A stretch of DNA of 64,000 nt. Origin: Myxococcota bacterium. GTDB lineage: Bacteria > Myxococcota_A > UBA9160 > UBA6930. The notes under the pieces were generated by a model, which was not told where the DNA came from, did not search any database, and was given only the letters and a program-made list of their open reading frames with translations. How positions within the stretch are numbered: position 1 is the stretch's first letter; every line of letters begins with the position of its first letter. The stretch spans positions 1 through 64,000 of the forward strand of contig JANQOX010000013.1 in the NCBI GenBank assembly GCA_028285625.1. The letters run 5' to 3'. A program made the translations under genes and the position numbers. This document shows positions 35,082 to 45,438 of this stretch, one piece after another.

Positions 35082-36791
35082 GTGCCGGATCTCCAACATC
35101 CCGAGTGGGTCGCACCGCTGGTACTGGGGCTACTGGCCACCTGCGCCGCGCTGCTGCTCGCGCGCGTGCGCGCCCGGCGGCGCCTCGCGCGGCTCCTCGA
35201 TGCGGGCGCTCGCGTCGTGGGCGAGCGAACCCGCGGAGACGGCCTGCTGTTTGCCGCACTCGTACTGGTGGCGGTGGCGTTGGTGGGTGTTCGCATCGGT
35301 ACCGAGACGGTGCGCATCCCCGCGACGGGAAGCGACCTCGTCATCCTGCTCGACGTCTCGCGCAGCATGGCGGCCGCCGATACGCCGCCGAGCCGCATGC
35401 AGCGCGCCCACCGGATGGCCGCCGAAGTCCTGCGCGGACAGCGCGCGGGCGATCGCGCCGCGCTGGCCGCCTTCGCCGGGCGCGGCGCGCTGCTCACGCC
35501 GCTCACCCCCGACGAGGGCGCGCTCCTCGACCTGTTGCCCGCGATCGGTCCGGACCTGATGAGCGATCGCTCGTCGCGCCTCGAACTGGGCATCGAGGCC
35601 GCGATGGGCGCCTTCGACCCGACCAGTGCACGACCACGGACGCTGCTGGTGATTTCCGACGGCGAGCACGCGAGCGACGCAACGGAGCCTGCGAAGCCGC
35701 TGCTGGCTGCGAGCGGCGTGCGCGTGGTCACGGTCGCCATCGGCACCGACGCAGGGGGCGCGATCCCGAGCCAGGACGGGCTGCTTCTCGACGGTCGCGG
35801 ACGCCCGGTGCACTCGCGCCGCCACCCGGAAGCGCTGGCCGAGCTGGCGCGGGCGGCAGGCGGGGAGTCGCTTCTCACGGACGACTTCGGGCAGGTCCCG
35901 ACCGCCAGCGTTCTCGAAGCCCTGCGCCGGGGAGCGCGACCGGCGGCCGATGGCTGGCTCGAGCAGGACGTCCCCGTCGCGCGCAGCCGCTGGCCCGCCG
36001 CCGCGGCGCTGCTGCTTCTGCTCGCGGAGTGTGCGCGGTTGCGCCGCGGGCAGCGCGCGCCGCAGGCCCTTCGGACGCGCGGCATGCATGCAGCGGCGGC
36101 GGCCGTGGCATCGCTCGTGCTCGTGGGCGCCGGCGGCGACGGTCGCTCCAGTGGGCGCCAAGGGTCTGCGGCACACGACCTGGCCGACCTCGAACGGCAG
36201 CTGCGCCGCACCCCGGATGATGCGCACCTGTTGCTTCGGGTCGGCGTGGCACGCGCCAACGAGGGCTCGCTGCGCGAGGCCGAGCGCGCCTTCCGCGCCG
36301 CCGCCGTGCGCGCAAGCGAGCCCCGGCTCGCTGCGCTCGCGCACTACGACCTCGGCGTGGCGCTCTTGCACCGGGGGCACTACGAAGGTGCGCGCGACGC
36401 CTTCTTCGACGCGCTCGCCGTCGATCCGAACGACGCCTACGCGCGCTTCAACCTGGAGTGGACGCTCCGCGCCATCGCAGCGCGCCCGCAGGGCGCGGGG
36501 ACGGACGAGGGCGAAGAGGAGCAGCCCGACCCGTCCGAGCCCGAGTCGGAAGCGTCCGCTTCCGCCGAGGACGAGCGCGCGCTGCCGCGCCCCGCACCGG
36601 ACCCGGGGCCCGACCCCGAAGAACAGCCCGACCCGACACCCGCGGAGACGCGCAGCCGCACCGCGCCGCCGCTCGACGCGCAGACGGCCGGGCGCTGGCT
36701 CGAACAGGTGCAGGACGACCCGGCACGCGCACTGCGCGCCACGGCCCGGGAGGGCCTCGCGCCCGAAGAGAAGTCGGGGCCGAGCTGGTGA
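35082..36791 (+). CDS. BatB-BatC fusion (VWA domain plus TPR)
   Basis: A 569-residue protein joining a BatB-type VWA domain to a BatC-type TPR region. N-terminal helices lie at about 10-28 and 52-70; the metal site is LVILLDVSRSMAAAD, with TLLVISDGEHASDA later. A third helix (about 300-320) and a fourth (about 340-358) lead to TPR-like repeats (about 370-480: DLERQLRRTPDDAHLLL, AHYDLGVALLHRGHYEGA, DAFFDALAVDPNDAYARF). An acidic Pro/Glu-rich linker follows. In many genomes batB and batC are separate genes. Start GTG 35082 has a GTGAGG site 11 bases upstream; GTG 35073 is an alternative. The stop overlaps the next gene (GTGA). Confidence 0.88.
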   Translation: MPDLQHPEWVAPLVLGLLATCAALLLARVRARRRLARLLDAGARVVGERTRGDGLLFAALVLVAVALVGVRIGTETVRIPATGSDLVILLDVSRSMAAADTPPSRMQRAHRMAAEVLRGQRAGDRAALAAFAGRGALLTPLTPDEGALLDLLPAIGPDLMSDRSSRLELGIEAAMGAFDPTSARPRTLLVISDGEHASDATEPAKPLLAASGVRVVTVAIGTDAGGAIPSQDGLLLDGRGRPVHSRRHPEALAELARAAGGESLLTDDFGQVPTASVLEALRRGARPAADGWLEQDVPVARSRWPAAAALLLLLAECARLRRGQRAPQALRTRGMHAAAAAVASLVLVGAGGDGRSSGRQGSAAHDLADLERQLRRTPDDAHLLLRVGVARANEGSLREAERAFRAAAVRASEPRLAALAHYDLGVALLHRGHYEGARDAFFDALAVDPNDAYARFNLEWTLRAIAARPQGAGTDEGEEEQPDPSEPESEASASAEDERALPRPAPDPGPDPEEQPDPTPAETRSRTAPPLDAQTAGRWLEQVQDDPARALRATAREGLAPEEKSGPSW

Positions 36792-38061
36792 TTGCGCGCT
36801 GGCGCGGTCGCCTGCTGCAGGTGTTCGCGGGCCTCGCCCTGGCGGCCCCGGCCGCCCCGAGCGACGCGTCGGTTCCGCTCTGTCGTGCCCGCGTGGTCCT
36901 CGACCCGCCGACCGCCGTCGTCGGCCAGCAGGTCCGCTACACGCTGCGCATCCTCCGGCGCCAGGACGTCATGGACGTGCGCTGGGAGCGCAACCTGTCG
37001 TTTCCCGCGCTGCGGGCAGAGTGGCTACCGGGCTCGTCCGGGGGCGAAGCGCCGGGCCCGGACGGCGAGAGCTACCGGCTGTTCGAGGAGCGGCGCGCCC
37101 TGTTTCCGGCGCGCACGGGTCTGCTCGAGATCCCGGCGGCCAGCATGATCTGTCGAGGACCCCGAGGAGAAGAAGCGGCCGAGATCGCCGCGGCCACGCT
37201 CACGGTGGTGCCGGCCCCCGAGCCGGTACCCGACGACTGGACCGGCGTCGTGGGCGAAGTCCGCCTGCGCGCCAGCGCGAGCACCACGCGACTTCGGCTG
37301 GGCGAGTCGGTCCGTGTCCGGCTGGTGGTCGAAGGCGCCGCCAATGTCTGGGACGCGAAGCCGCGCCTGATCGAACGCCTCGAGGCTCCCGAGCTCGAGG
37401 TCTTCACCGGCGAGGAGGACCTCGCGCGCGACGCCGGCCGTGCCCTCACGCTGCGGCGCTACCTCACCTACGACCTCGTACCGCGCCGCGCCGGGCGCTT
37501 CGTCGTGCCGGCGCTCTCGGTCACCTGGCTCGACCCCGACACCGGCCGCTTCATGCAGGCGCGTACCGAGGCCACCCCGGTCGACGTCGAACCGGCCGCC
37601 CTCACCCCACCGCCCGCAGACGAGCCGACGGAGGCCTCGCCGCCCAGGGTTCCCGCATCACGCCTGCCGCTCGGGACCCTGCTGCTGGTTCCCGTTGCCG
37701 CTGGCGCCGCCTGGTGGGCCCTTCGCCGGCGGCGACCGGCGGGGGATGCGGAGACCGGCGAGACGCAGGGCGACGCCATGGCCGAAGCCCAGCGCCACGA
37801 GAGCGCGGGCGATGCGCTGGCCGCAGCCGCGGCGCTCTCGCGCGCCGTGCGCCTGCGGCTGGAGCCTGACGTCCCCGACGCTCGCAATCGCTCCACCGAG
37901 GAGCTTTTCGCGCGCGTCCACGACGACGCGGGACGCGACCTGGTCGTTCTGCTCCAGCGCCTCGATCGGGCGCGGTTCACGCGCGACGGGTCGCTCTCGG
38001 AGGTGCGGTCGGTGCGCGAAGCGATCGCTACCCTTCGCGATCCCCACGACGAGGCCACCCC

Positions 38062-38065
<4 letters not shown>
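36788..38065 (+). CDS. BatD-like protein
   Basis: A 425-residue BatD family protein: signal peptide (about 10-28), two tandem beta-sandwich domains with typical [18 protein letters not shown] and [16 protein letters not shown], the conserved [20 protein letters not shown] segment, one membrane helix (about 305-322) and a cytoplasmic helical tail that contains [11 protein letters not shown], similar to the tail of the DUF4381-like protein three genes earlier. GTG start within a GTGA overlap; stop overlaps the fumarase ATG. BatD probably forms a periplasmic platform for BatA/BatB; this is family knowledge, not visible here. Confidence 0.9.
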
Positions 38066-39672
<1,607 letters not shown>

Positions 39673-39712
39673 CCCCTCGGGGCACGCCGCGCCACATCCC
39701 GGCGCGCCAAAC

Positions 39713-39738
39713 CACTCCTCCGAGGGGGCGGAGGAGTG
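39713..39738 (+). promoter_or_regulatory. Hairpin that buries the ribosome-binding site of the PEP-CTERM gene
   Basis: CACTCCTCCG (39713-39722), loop AGGGGG, CGGAGGAGTG (39729-39738): a perfect 10-bp stem. Its 3' arm contains the GGAGGAG ribosome-binding site, 5-6 bases before the ATG at 39742, so the folded RNA would block initiation. A second purine-rich run in the loop (AGGGGG) remains exposed. It might also serve as fumarase terminator, but no T-tract follows. Confidence 0.6.
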
Positions 39739-39741
39739 CGC

Positions 39742-40605
39742 ATGCGGTTCGGTTCGCTTCTGGTCACGCTCGGGGTCGTCCTGGCGCTCGCGACGCCCGC
39801 CACCGCGGCGCGACTGTTCGGCATCACCAATGCCGACCCGACCGGCAACGCGGAGTTCCTGCGGATCGACACGGCCACCGGTGCGGCGACCTCGCAGTTC
39901 ACGTTCTCGGTCGGTGCGGGCAACAACACCTTCGCGCTCACCCACCACGCTTCGGACGGTCGCTTCGCGCTGCTCGTTCGGGAAGCCACCGGCGCGACGG
40001 CCCTCGGCCTGCTCGACGCCCAGACCCAGCAGCTGCAGGTGGTGGCCCTCACGGGCCTTCCGGGCTTGGGGCCCAAGCCGGCCGGGCTCACCTATGACCC
40101 GCTGGGCGACCGGCTGCTCCTCAGCTTCGACCCCGACGGCGGCAACGCCGAGAGCGACGTGGCCGAGGTATCCCTGGCGGGCGCCACCCTGAACACGGCC
40201 GCGAACCTCGCGGCGGACATGGACGCGCTGGGCTTCCGGGCGACCACTGGGCAGCTGATCGGCTACGACCCGAACAACATCGGCGCGCAACGCGTCTTCG
40301 AGATCACCGGGCTCTTCGGCGCCCCGGCCTCCAACACCATCGGCACACCCCCGAACCGCGGCGACGTCTCGGAGCTCGCGATCGACCCCGTCGACGGCAC
40401 CACCTTCGTGATCGGGTTCGACGCGGGCGGCGGCTTCCTGTCGCGCCTCGACGGCGACACCAGCTACGTCGACATCGGCTCGTTCGGCACCAGCCTGCAG
40501 GTGGGCGGGATCGCCTTCCTCGCCCCCGAGCCGGCGGCGCTGTCGGTCGGGGCCGGGCTCGCGCTGCTCGGAGGGCTCAGCCGGCGACGGGATCGACAGG
40601 CGTGA
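39742..40605 (+). CDS. PEP-CTERM sorting-domain protein (DUF4394-like beta-propeller)
   Basis: A 287-residue exported protein. A signal peptide (about 1-24, cleaved after ATPATA) precedes a repetitive beta-rich domain with blades such as LFGITNADPTGNAEFLRIDT and AGLTYDPLGDRLLLSFDPDGG, resembling DUF4394-type propellers. The C-terminus APEPAALSVGAGLALLGGLS followed by RRRDRQA is a PEP-CTERM signal (Pro-Glu-Pro, helix, Arg cluster), which would be processed by an exosortase not in this window. ATG 39742 has GGAGGAG upstream, inside a hairpin. The last 29 bases overlap the end of the convergent amidase gene. Confidence 0.88.
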   Translation: MRFGSLLVTLGVVLALATPATAARLFGITNADPTGNAEFLRIDTATGAATSQFTFSVGAGNNTFALTHHASDGRFALLVREATGATALGLLDAQTQQLQVVALTGLPGLGPKPAGLTYDPLGDRLLLSFDPDGGNAESDVAEVSLAGATLNTAANLAADMDALGFRATTGQLIGYDPNNIGAQRVFEITGLFGAPASNTIGTPPNRGDVSELAIDPVDGTTFVIGFDAGGGFLSRLDGDTSYVDIGSFGTSLQVGGIAFLAPEPAALSVGAGLALLGGLSRRRDRQA

Positions 40606-41989
40606 TCACGCCCAGGCGGTCCTCGATCGCCTGGGCCGCACCCAGGCACAGGTCTTCGCGATAGCGGTCGCCGATCAGCTGCACGCCCTGGGGAAGCCCG
40701 TTCGCCACCCCGGTGGGCACCGCCGCCGAGGGCAGGCCCAGCAGGTTGATCGCGATCAGCATGCGCATGGCGCGGATCAGGGGCGCGGCCTCGCCGGTGA
40801 GGTCGGCGCCGACGGCGAAGGCGGGCTCGCTGCAGGCGGGCGAGAGCACGATCGGGTAGCGGTCGTGGAACTGCGCCCACTCCCGCGCCACGGCCTTTCG
40901 TTCGGCCACTGCGCGTTGGTACTCGATGAGCGAGAGGTCGGGCACGAGCGCGAGCCCGGCCTCGAGGAAGGCGATGGCATCCGCGCCCAGGATCGGCCTC
41001 ATGACGGGCAGCATCATGCTTCGGATGTCGGTGAAGACGATGGCCAGCCACAGGACGGCCGCGCGCTCGACCGCCGGGAGCGCCACCTCTTCCACCTCGA
41101 AGCCGGCGTCCGCCAGCGCCGCGCCCGCCCGCGATACGGCCTGCGCCACGTCGGGATGCACGCCGAGCCCGCCCGGGTCGGCGCACATCGCCACGCGCAG
41201 GGGCTCGTCGGCCGGCGCCCCGTCGAGGGGCGCGGGGGTCCATGAAGGATCGCGCGCGTCGCGGCCGGAGCACGCCTCGAGGGCCAGGCGCAGGTCCCGG
41301 ACGTGACGGGCCATGGGCCCCTGCACCGCCATCGTCTGCAGACTCGGCGAGAGCTCGCCCGGCGCCACCGCGGAGTGGTCGGCCACCCGTCCATAGGTGG
41401 GCCGGATGGCCGTCGTGCCGCAGAACTGCGAGGGCACGCGGAGCGATCCCCCATAGTCGTTGCCATTGCCGAGCGGCGTCATGCCGGCGGCGAGCGCGGC
41501 CGCATCCCCACCGCTGGAGCCGCCGGGCGTGCGACCCGCATCCCACGGGTTCACGGTCGGCCCGTTCAGCACACCGTCGGTGTGCCAGCGCAGCGCAAAC
41601 TCGGGCAGGTTGGTGCGCCCGATCACGATCGCACCCGCACGCTTCAGCTGCGCCACGTGGGGCGCGTCGATCGGCGGCACCACGTCCTTCATCACCGGCA
41701 CGTTCTGCGTGGTGGCCGAGCCGGCGACGTCGACGTTCTCCTTGACCGTCATCGGCACGCCGGCCAGCGGCCCGAGCGCATCGCCGCGCGCGCGAGCGGC
41801 GTCCTGGGCGTCCGCCTCGGCCAGCGCCTCGTCGCCCAGCACCCGGGTGATCGCGTTCAGTGCGTCGTTGGTCGCGGCGATGCGGCCCAGGTGCGCCTCG
41901 ACGATCTCGCGGGCCGAAGCGCTCCCGCTGCGGAAGGCCGCGGCCAGGTCGGTGGCAGACAGCCGCCAGAGATCGCCCTGGGCGCTCAC
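40577..41989 (-). CDS. Amidase signature family enzyme (second copy)
   Basis: A 470-residue amidase-signature enzyme, distinct from the one at 1768. The catalytic Lys is in MTVKENVDV, the signature is TPGGSSGGDAAALAAG, and the nucleophile Ser is in NDYGGSLRVP. The usual SDGGGS-like sequence reads GNDYGGS, a subgroup variant also seen in indole-acetamide hydrolase-like amidases. GTG start overlapping the stop of the upstream diiron-protein gene (GTGA), so the two are translated together; an amide formed or exposed by the oxygenase could be its substrate, which is speculation. The 3' end overlaps the PEP-CTERM gene. Confidence 0.9.
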   Translation of the reverse strand: MSAQGDLWRLSATDLAAAFRSGSASAREIVEAHLGRIAATNDALNAITRVLGDEALAEADAQDAARARGDALGPLAGVPMTVKENVDVAGSATTQNVPVMKDVVPPIDAPHVAQLKRAGAIVIGRTNLPEFALRWHTDGVLNGPTVNPWDAGRTPGGSSGGDAAALAAGMTPLGNGNDYGGSLRVPSQFCGTTAIRPTYGRVADHSAVAPGELSPSLQTMAVQGPMARHVRDLRLALEACSGRDARDPSWTPAPLDGAPADEPLRVAMCADPGGLGVHPDVAQAVSRAGAALADAGFEVEEVALPAVERAAVLWLAIVFTDIRSMMLPVMRPILGADAIAFLEAGLALVPDLSLIEYQRAVAERKAVAREWAQFHDRYPIVLSPACSEPAFAVGADLTGEAAPLIRAMRMLIAINLLGLPSAAVPTGVANGLPQGVQLIGDRYREDLCLGAAQAIEDRLGVITPVDPVAG

Positions 41990-43065
41990 GCGACCAGGTC
42001 GCCCGTCTTCTGGTCTTCCATCGACTCCAGGATCGACGTGTCCTCCCAGATCGGGATGTTCGCCTCGGCGTAGAGCTCGCGCGTGCGGTCGGTCACCGCA
42101 CCCACGCGAACCAGCGCGGGCATCATCAGGTCCTTGAACGAGTGGATCTGCCCGGGAGGCGCCTCGCCGTCGATGCCCTGCATGCCGGCCTCGATCGCGT
42201 CCTTGATGAACTCTTCGAGGCTCACGTCATTGTTCTCGAGCATCTGCTGGAAGCCGGGATCCGGCTGCTGGGGCCCCTTGCCGTCGAAGCCGCCCATCGC
42301 ATCGCTCATGCCCCGAATCGCCTCGAAGGCGAACTGCGCCACGTCCTCGCGCTCGTCCTGGTGCATGTCGGCGATGGTTCGCTCGAGATACAGGTGCCCG
42401 AAGGCCACGTGGCGCGACTCGTCCTGCAGCACGTACTCGGTGAGATCGCGCAGCAGCGGGCAGGTGGTCTGCTTGCGCATGTTGTGGAACGCGCCGAGGG
42501 CCAGGCCTTCGACGACCATGTTCATGCCCACCATGATCTTCGCATAGTGGTCGGCCTGGAGCGTGGCGTCGATCACGTCCTTCAGCCACGGCGAGATCGG
42601 GTAGGCCATGGCGAGCTTGTTGATGTAGCGCTCGTACACCTCGACGTGCCGCGCCTCGTCCATGGTCTGCGACGCGGAGTAGAGCTTGGCCTCGTAGTCG
42701 GGCACCGCGTGGGTCACGGCGGCGGCGGTCATCAGCGCGCCCTGCTCGCCATGCAGGAACTGCGAGAGCAGCTGGCAGGTGGCGTGGGCGGTGAGCTTCT
42801 CCTGCTGGCTCTTCGACATCTTCTGGAAGAAGCGCAGCTTCTGGAACTCGTTCTGCCGCTCGTCGATGATCGGCTTGCTCGGGTCGATCTCGATGCTCCA
42901 GTCGAGCTTCTCCTCCCCGTCCCACTGGCGCTGCTTGGCTTTGCTGTAGAGGTTCTTGAGCTTGTCCTGGCCGATCGCGTAGTCGAACTGCCAGGCGATG
43001 TCCATCGGCGCATTCAGGACGTCGGTGGTGGTCCAGTCTTCGGGGGTCTGGGGCTTCTGGCTCAT
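41986..43065 (-). CDS. Ferritin-like diiron protein, possible oxygenase
   Basis: A 359-residue all-helical protein of the ferritin-like superfamily. Expected iron ligands are Glu in LHGEQGALM, the ExxH of TMDEARHVEVY, Glu in MVVEGLALG and the ExxH of LQDESRHVAFG, giving the paired E/ExxH pattern of ribonucleotide-reductase R2, AurF-like and bacterial multicomponent monooxygenase proteins. No reductase or ferredoxin gene is adjacent. The ATG has GGAGG upstream, and the stop overlaps the amidase start. It could be an N-oxygenase or hydroxylase; the substrate is not evident. Divergent from the VOC gene. Confidence 0.85.
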   Translation of the reverse strand: MSQKPQTPEDWTTTDVLNAPMDIAWQFDYAIGQDKLKNLYSKAKQRQWDGEEKLDWSIEIDPSKPIIDERQNEFQKLRFFQKMSKSQQEKLTAHATCQLLSQFLHGEQGALMTAAAVTHAVPDYEAKLYSASQTMDEARHVEVYERYINKLAMAYPISPWLKDVIDATLQADHYAKIMVGMNMVVEGLALGAFHNMRKQTTCPLLRDLTEYVLQDESRHVAFGHLYLERTIADMHQDEREDVAQFAFEAIRGMSDAMGGFDGKGPQQPDPGFQQMLENNDVSLEEFIKDAIEAGMQGIDGEAPPGQIHSFKDLMMPALVRVGAVTDRTRELYAEANIPIWEDTSILESMEDQKTGDLVA

Positions 43066-43158
43066 CGGGGGTCCTCCAGGGGCGGCGACCGAGGATAGCG
43101 CCCGCCCGAGGAGGCCGGGAACGCTGGGCTACCCTGCCCGTCTGGCAGGAGAAGCCCC

Positions 43159-43548
43159 ATGGCCTGGCGACACGCACCGGTCCTGGGCTGCCGCGACGTG
43201 CGCGCAGCCGCCCACTGGTTTCGCGACGTGCTCGGCTTCCACCTCGATCCCGAGACCGGCGTGATCGATGGCGTCGAGGCCGACGAGGGCGCGATCTATG
43301 CGGTCCTCACCCGGGCCGACGCCATGGTCCACCTGCAGATCCGTCGCCGCGACCCGTTCGGCGGCACGCGCGAGGACATCGAGAGCGACGCCTACTTCTA
43401 CGTCGAAGACGCCGACGCGCTGCTGGCCGAGTTTCGCGAGCGCGGCGCCCGGGTGCTGCGCGAGCCCATGGACGAGCCCTACGGCCTGCGCGACTTCGTG
43501 ATCGAAACCCCCGAAGGCCACCGCCTCCTCTTCGGCTCCCCCGTCTGA
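43159..43548 (+). CDS. Glyoxalase/bleomycin-resistance (VOC) family protein
   Basis: A 129-residue single-domain VOC protein with the two beta-alpha-beta-beta-beta modules: VLGCRDVRAAAHWFRDVLGF and the second module YFYVEDADALLAEFRERGARVL, ending in VIETPEGHRLLFGSPV, where the terminal Glu/His are metal-ligand type. Function in this family ranges from glyoxalase to dioxygenase to antibiotic binding and cannot be chosen here. ATG with AGGAGA upstream. Next gene converges. Confidence 0.86.
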   Translation: MAWRHAPVLGCRDVRAAAHWFRDVLGFHLDPETGVIDGVEADEGAIYAVLTRADAMVHLQIRRRDPFGGTREDIESDAYFYVEDADALLAEFRERGARVLREPMDEPYGLRDFVIETPEGHRLLFGSPV

Positions 43549-43576
43549 GTCGCGGCCTCGGTCGAGGAGGCCCCGG

Positions 43577-44362
43577 CTACCACTGGAGGGTCTCGGGGAG
43601 GAACTCGTGGACGAGGCGCTCGTAGTAGGGGCGGAGCGCGCCCCAGTCGGGCCGGGTCTCGGTCTTCGAGTAGAGGTCGAAGGGGTTGAAGCGCTGGACG
43701 ACGTCGCGCTTCTCGGCGTCTTCGGGAGCCGCGGCCCAGGCGTAGGCGCCCTCGCGGTGCCAGGCGTAGAACGAGTGGTAGCGGATGATCGGCAGCGCCG
43801 GCGCGGGCAGGTGGTCGCGCAGCACGTGATAGAGGTACTCGTCGTGCCCCCACGAGAGCCGCAGCGCATCGAGCCCGCATCCAGCCGCGTAGATGCCATG
43901 CTCGCTCGCGTAGCGCGCGTCGGCGGCGTCGGGGTTGGCAGCGAACAGCTCCGGGAAGACGATCCGGTCCGAGAACGCGCAGCCGACCGGAAACGTGTCG
44001 CCCACCACCGCCCACTGCGGCTCGCCAAACAGGCAGAGCACCTTGCCCAGGTCGTGGACGAACCCGGTGAGCACCAACCAGCGGGGCGCCCCCTCGGCCC
44101 GTAGCGCCTCGGCCGTCTGGAGCGCGTGGTCAAGCTGCGAGAGATCGATGTCGGGGTCGCTGTCGTCCACGATCTCCGAGAGACGATCGATGGCTTCGAA
44201 TACGCCCATGCGTGTACGGCGCAGCGGCAGGTAGCGCTCGTGCTGGCCCAGCACGAACTCGAGCGTCTGGCGTGCGTGGTTCTCGCGATAGAGCGCGCGA
44301 ACGCTGGGCCGCGCGTCGGCCTCGAAGTCGCGATAGGACGCGTGTGCCTTGGCGCTGGCCAT
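43577..44362 (-). CDS. Myo-inositol oxygenase-like protein
   Basis: A 261-residue member of the MIOX family, which uses a mixed-valent diiron site in an HD-fold to cleave myo-inositol to D-glucuronate. Iron-binding motifs appear in order: [35 protein letters not shown] and [10 protein letters not shown], followed by FNPFDLYSK with the last Asp and Lys. [11 protein letters not shown] also matches the family. MIOX is common in eukaryotes and patchy in bacteria. It is followed after 20 bases... upstream by the quinone-oxidoreductase gene on the same strand, but no inositol transporter or uronate dehydrogenase is nearby. Confidence 0.92.
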   Translation of the reverse strand: MASAKAHASYRDFEADARPSVRALYRENHARQTLEFVLGQHERYLPLRRTRMGVFEAIDRLSEIVDDSDPDIDLSQLDHALQTAEALRAEGAPRWLVLTGFVHDLGKVLCLFGEPQWAVVGDTFPVGCAFSDRIVFPELFAANPDAADARYASEHGIYAAGCGLDALRLSWGHDEYLYHVLRDHLPAPALPIIRYHSFYAWHREGAYAWAAAPEDAEKRDVVQRFNPFDLYSKTETRPDWGALRPYYERLVHEFLPETLQW

Positions 44363-44381
44363 GGTCGCGGACCCACCATCG

Positions 44382-45350
44382 TCAGGGGATGAGGAGGACC
44401 CGGCCGAACGCGGCGCGGCTCTCGATGTAGCGGTGCGCCTCGGCCGCCTCGGCGAGCGGGAACCTGCGATCGATCACCACGCGCAGGGCGCCCTTGGCCA
44501 CGTCCTCCAGCAGGCCCGCGATCATCGGCTGCACGCGCGCGGGCTGTACGACCGAGTCGAGTGCCAGCGAGACGCCCGTGAGTCGTTTGTTTCCCTCGGC
44601 CAGCAGCCAGACGTCGGGCTGGACGTCCTCGCGACCCGCGCGGCCCACGGTGATCACGCGCCCGCGGTAGCCCACCGCACGGATGCTGCCCTGCAGCGTG
44701 CTGCCGCCCACCGAGTCGACGGCGAGGTCGGCGCCCTTGCCGCCGGTCAGCTCCTGGGTCTTCGCGACGAAGTCGTCCTTGCGGTAGTCGATGCCGTGGT
44801 CCATTCCGAACGCGCGCAACCGGTCGAGCTTCTCGGGGCTGCCGGCGGTGGCGATCACCGTCGCGCCCGCGCGCTTGGCGAGCTGGATCGCTGCGAGGCC
44901 CACGGCGCCACCACCCGCCTGGATCAGAACGGTCTCGCCCGACTGCAGGCCTCCGTACTCGAACAGACAGTCGTGGGCGGTGCCGAAGGGGATGGGAACC
45001 GCCGCCGCCTCTTCGAGGTCGAGCGCGTCGGGCACCGGAAACGCGAAGCCGGCCGGGACGGCACGCCGTGCGGCGTGCGAACCGAACGCCATCATGGTGA
45101 CCACGCGCTGGCCGACCTGGCGATCGGTCACGCCCGCGCCCACCTCGCGGATCACGCCCGCCGACTGGTAGCCCACGATGTGGGGCTTCGCGGCCATATC
45201 GCCACCCGCCCGGTTGAGCGTGTCGCCCCCCTCGACCGACACCGCCGCGGTGTCGATCACGACGAAGCCCTCGGGGCAGGCGGGGTCGGGAACGTCCTCG
45301 TAGCGCAGGACGTCGGGAGAGCCGGTCTCGTAGTAGACGGCAGCCTTCAT
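44382..45350 (-). CDS. Quinone oxidoreductase-like MDR dehydrogenase
   Basis: A 322-residue medium-chain dehydrogenase of the zinc-free zeta-crystallin group. It starts [20 protein letters not shown], has no catalytic or structural Zn-binding Cys clusters, and carries the NADPH-binding [20 protein letters not shown] motif. [18 protein letters not shown] is the typical catalytic-domain segment. Such enzymes reduce quinones or enones. ATG 45350 is chosen because the open frame before it is unlike the family. Its stop lies 19 bases before the MIOX start, so the two may form an operon. Confidence 0.9.
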   Translation of the reverse strand: MKAAVYYETGSPDVLRYEDVPDPACPEGFVVIDTAAVSVEGGDTLNRAGGDMAAKPHIVGYQSAGVIREVGAGVTDRQVGQRVVTMMAFGSHAARRAVPAGFAFPVPDALDLEEAAAVPIPFGTAHDCLFEYGGLQSGETVLIQAGGGAVGLAAIQLAKRAGATVIATAGSPEKLDRLRAFGMDHGIDYRKDDFVAKTQELTGGKGADLAVDSVGGSTLQGSIRAVGYRGRVITVGRAGREDVQPDVWLLAEGNKRLTGVSLALDSVVQPARVQPMIAGLLEDVAKGALRVVIDRRFPLAEAAEAHRYIESRAAFGRVLLIP

Positions 45351-45438
45351 GCGGCGAGCGTAGCGAAGGCGGGAGGGTGCCCGAGAACTCGAGGCCGTCC
45401 CGCTTGCGCCCCACGACGCGCGGGTAGACTCCGCGCCC

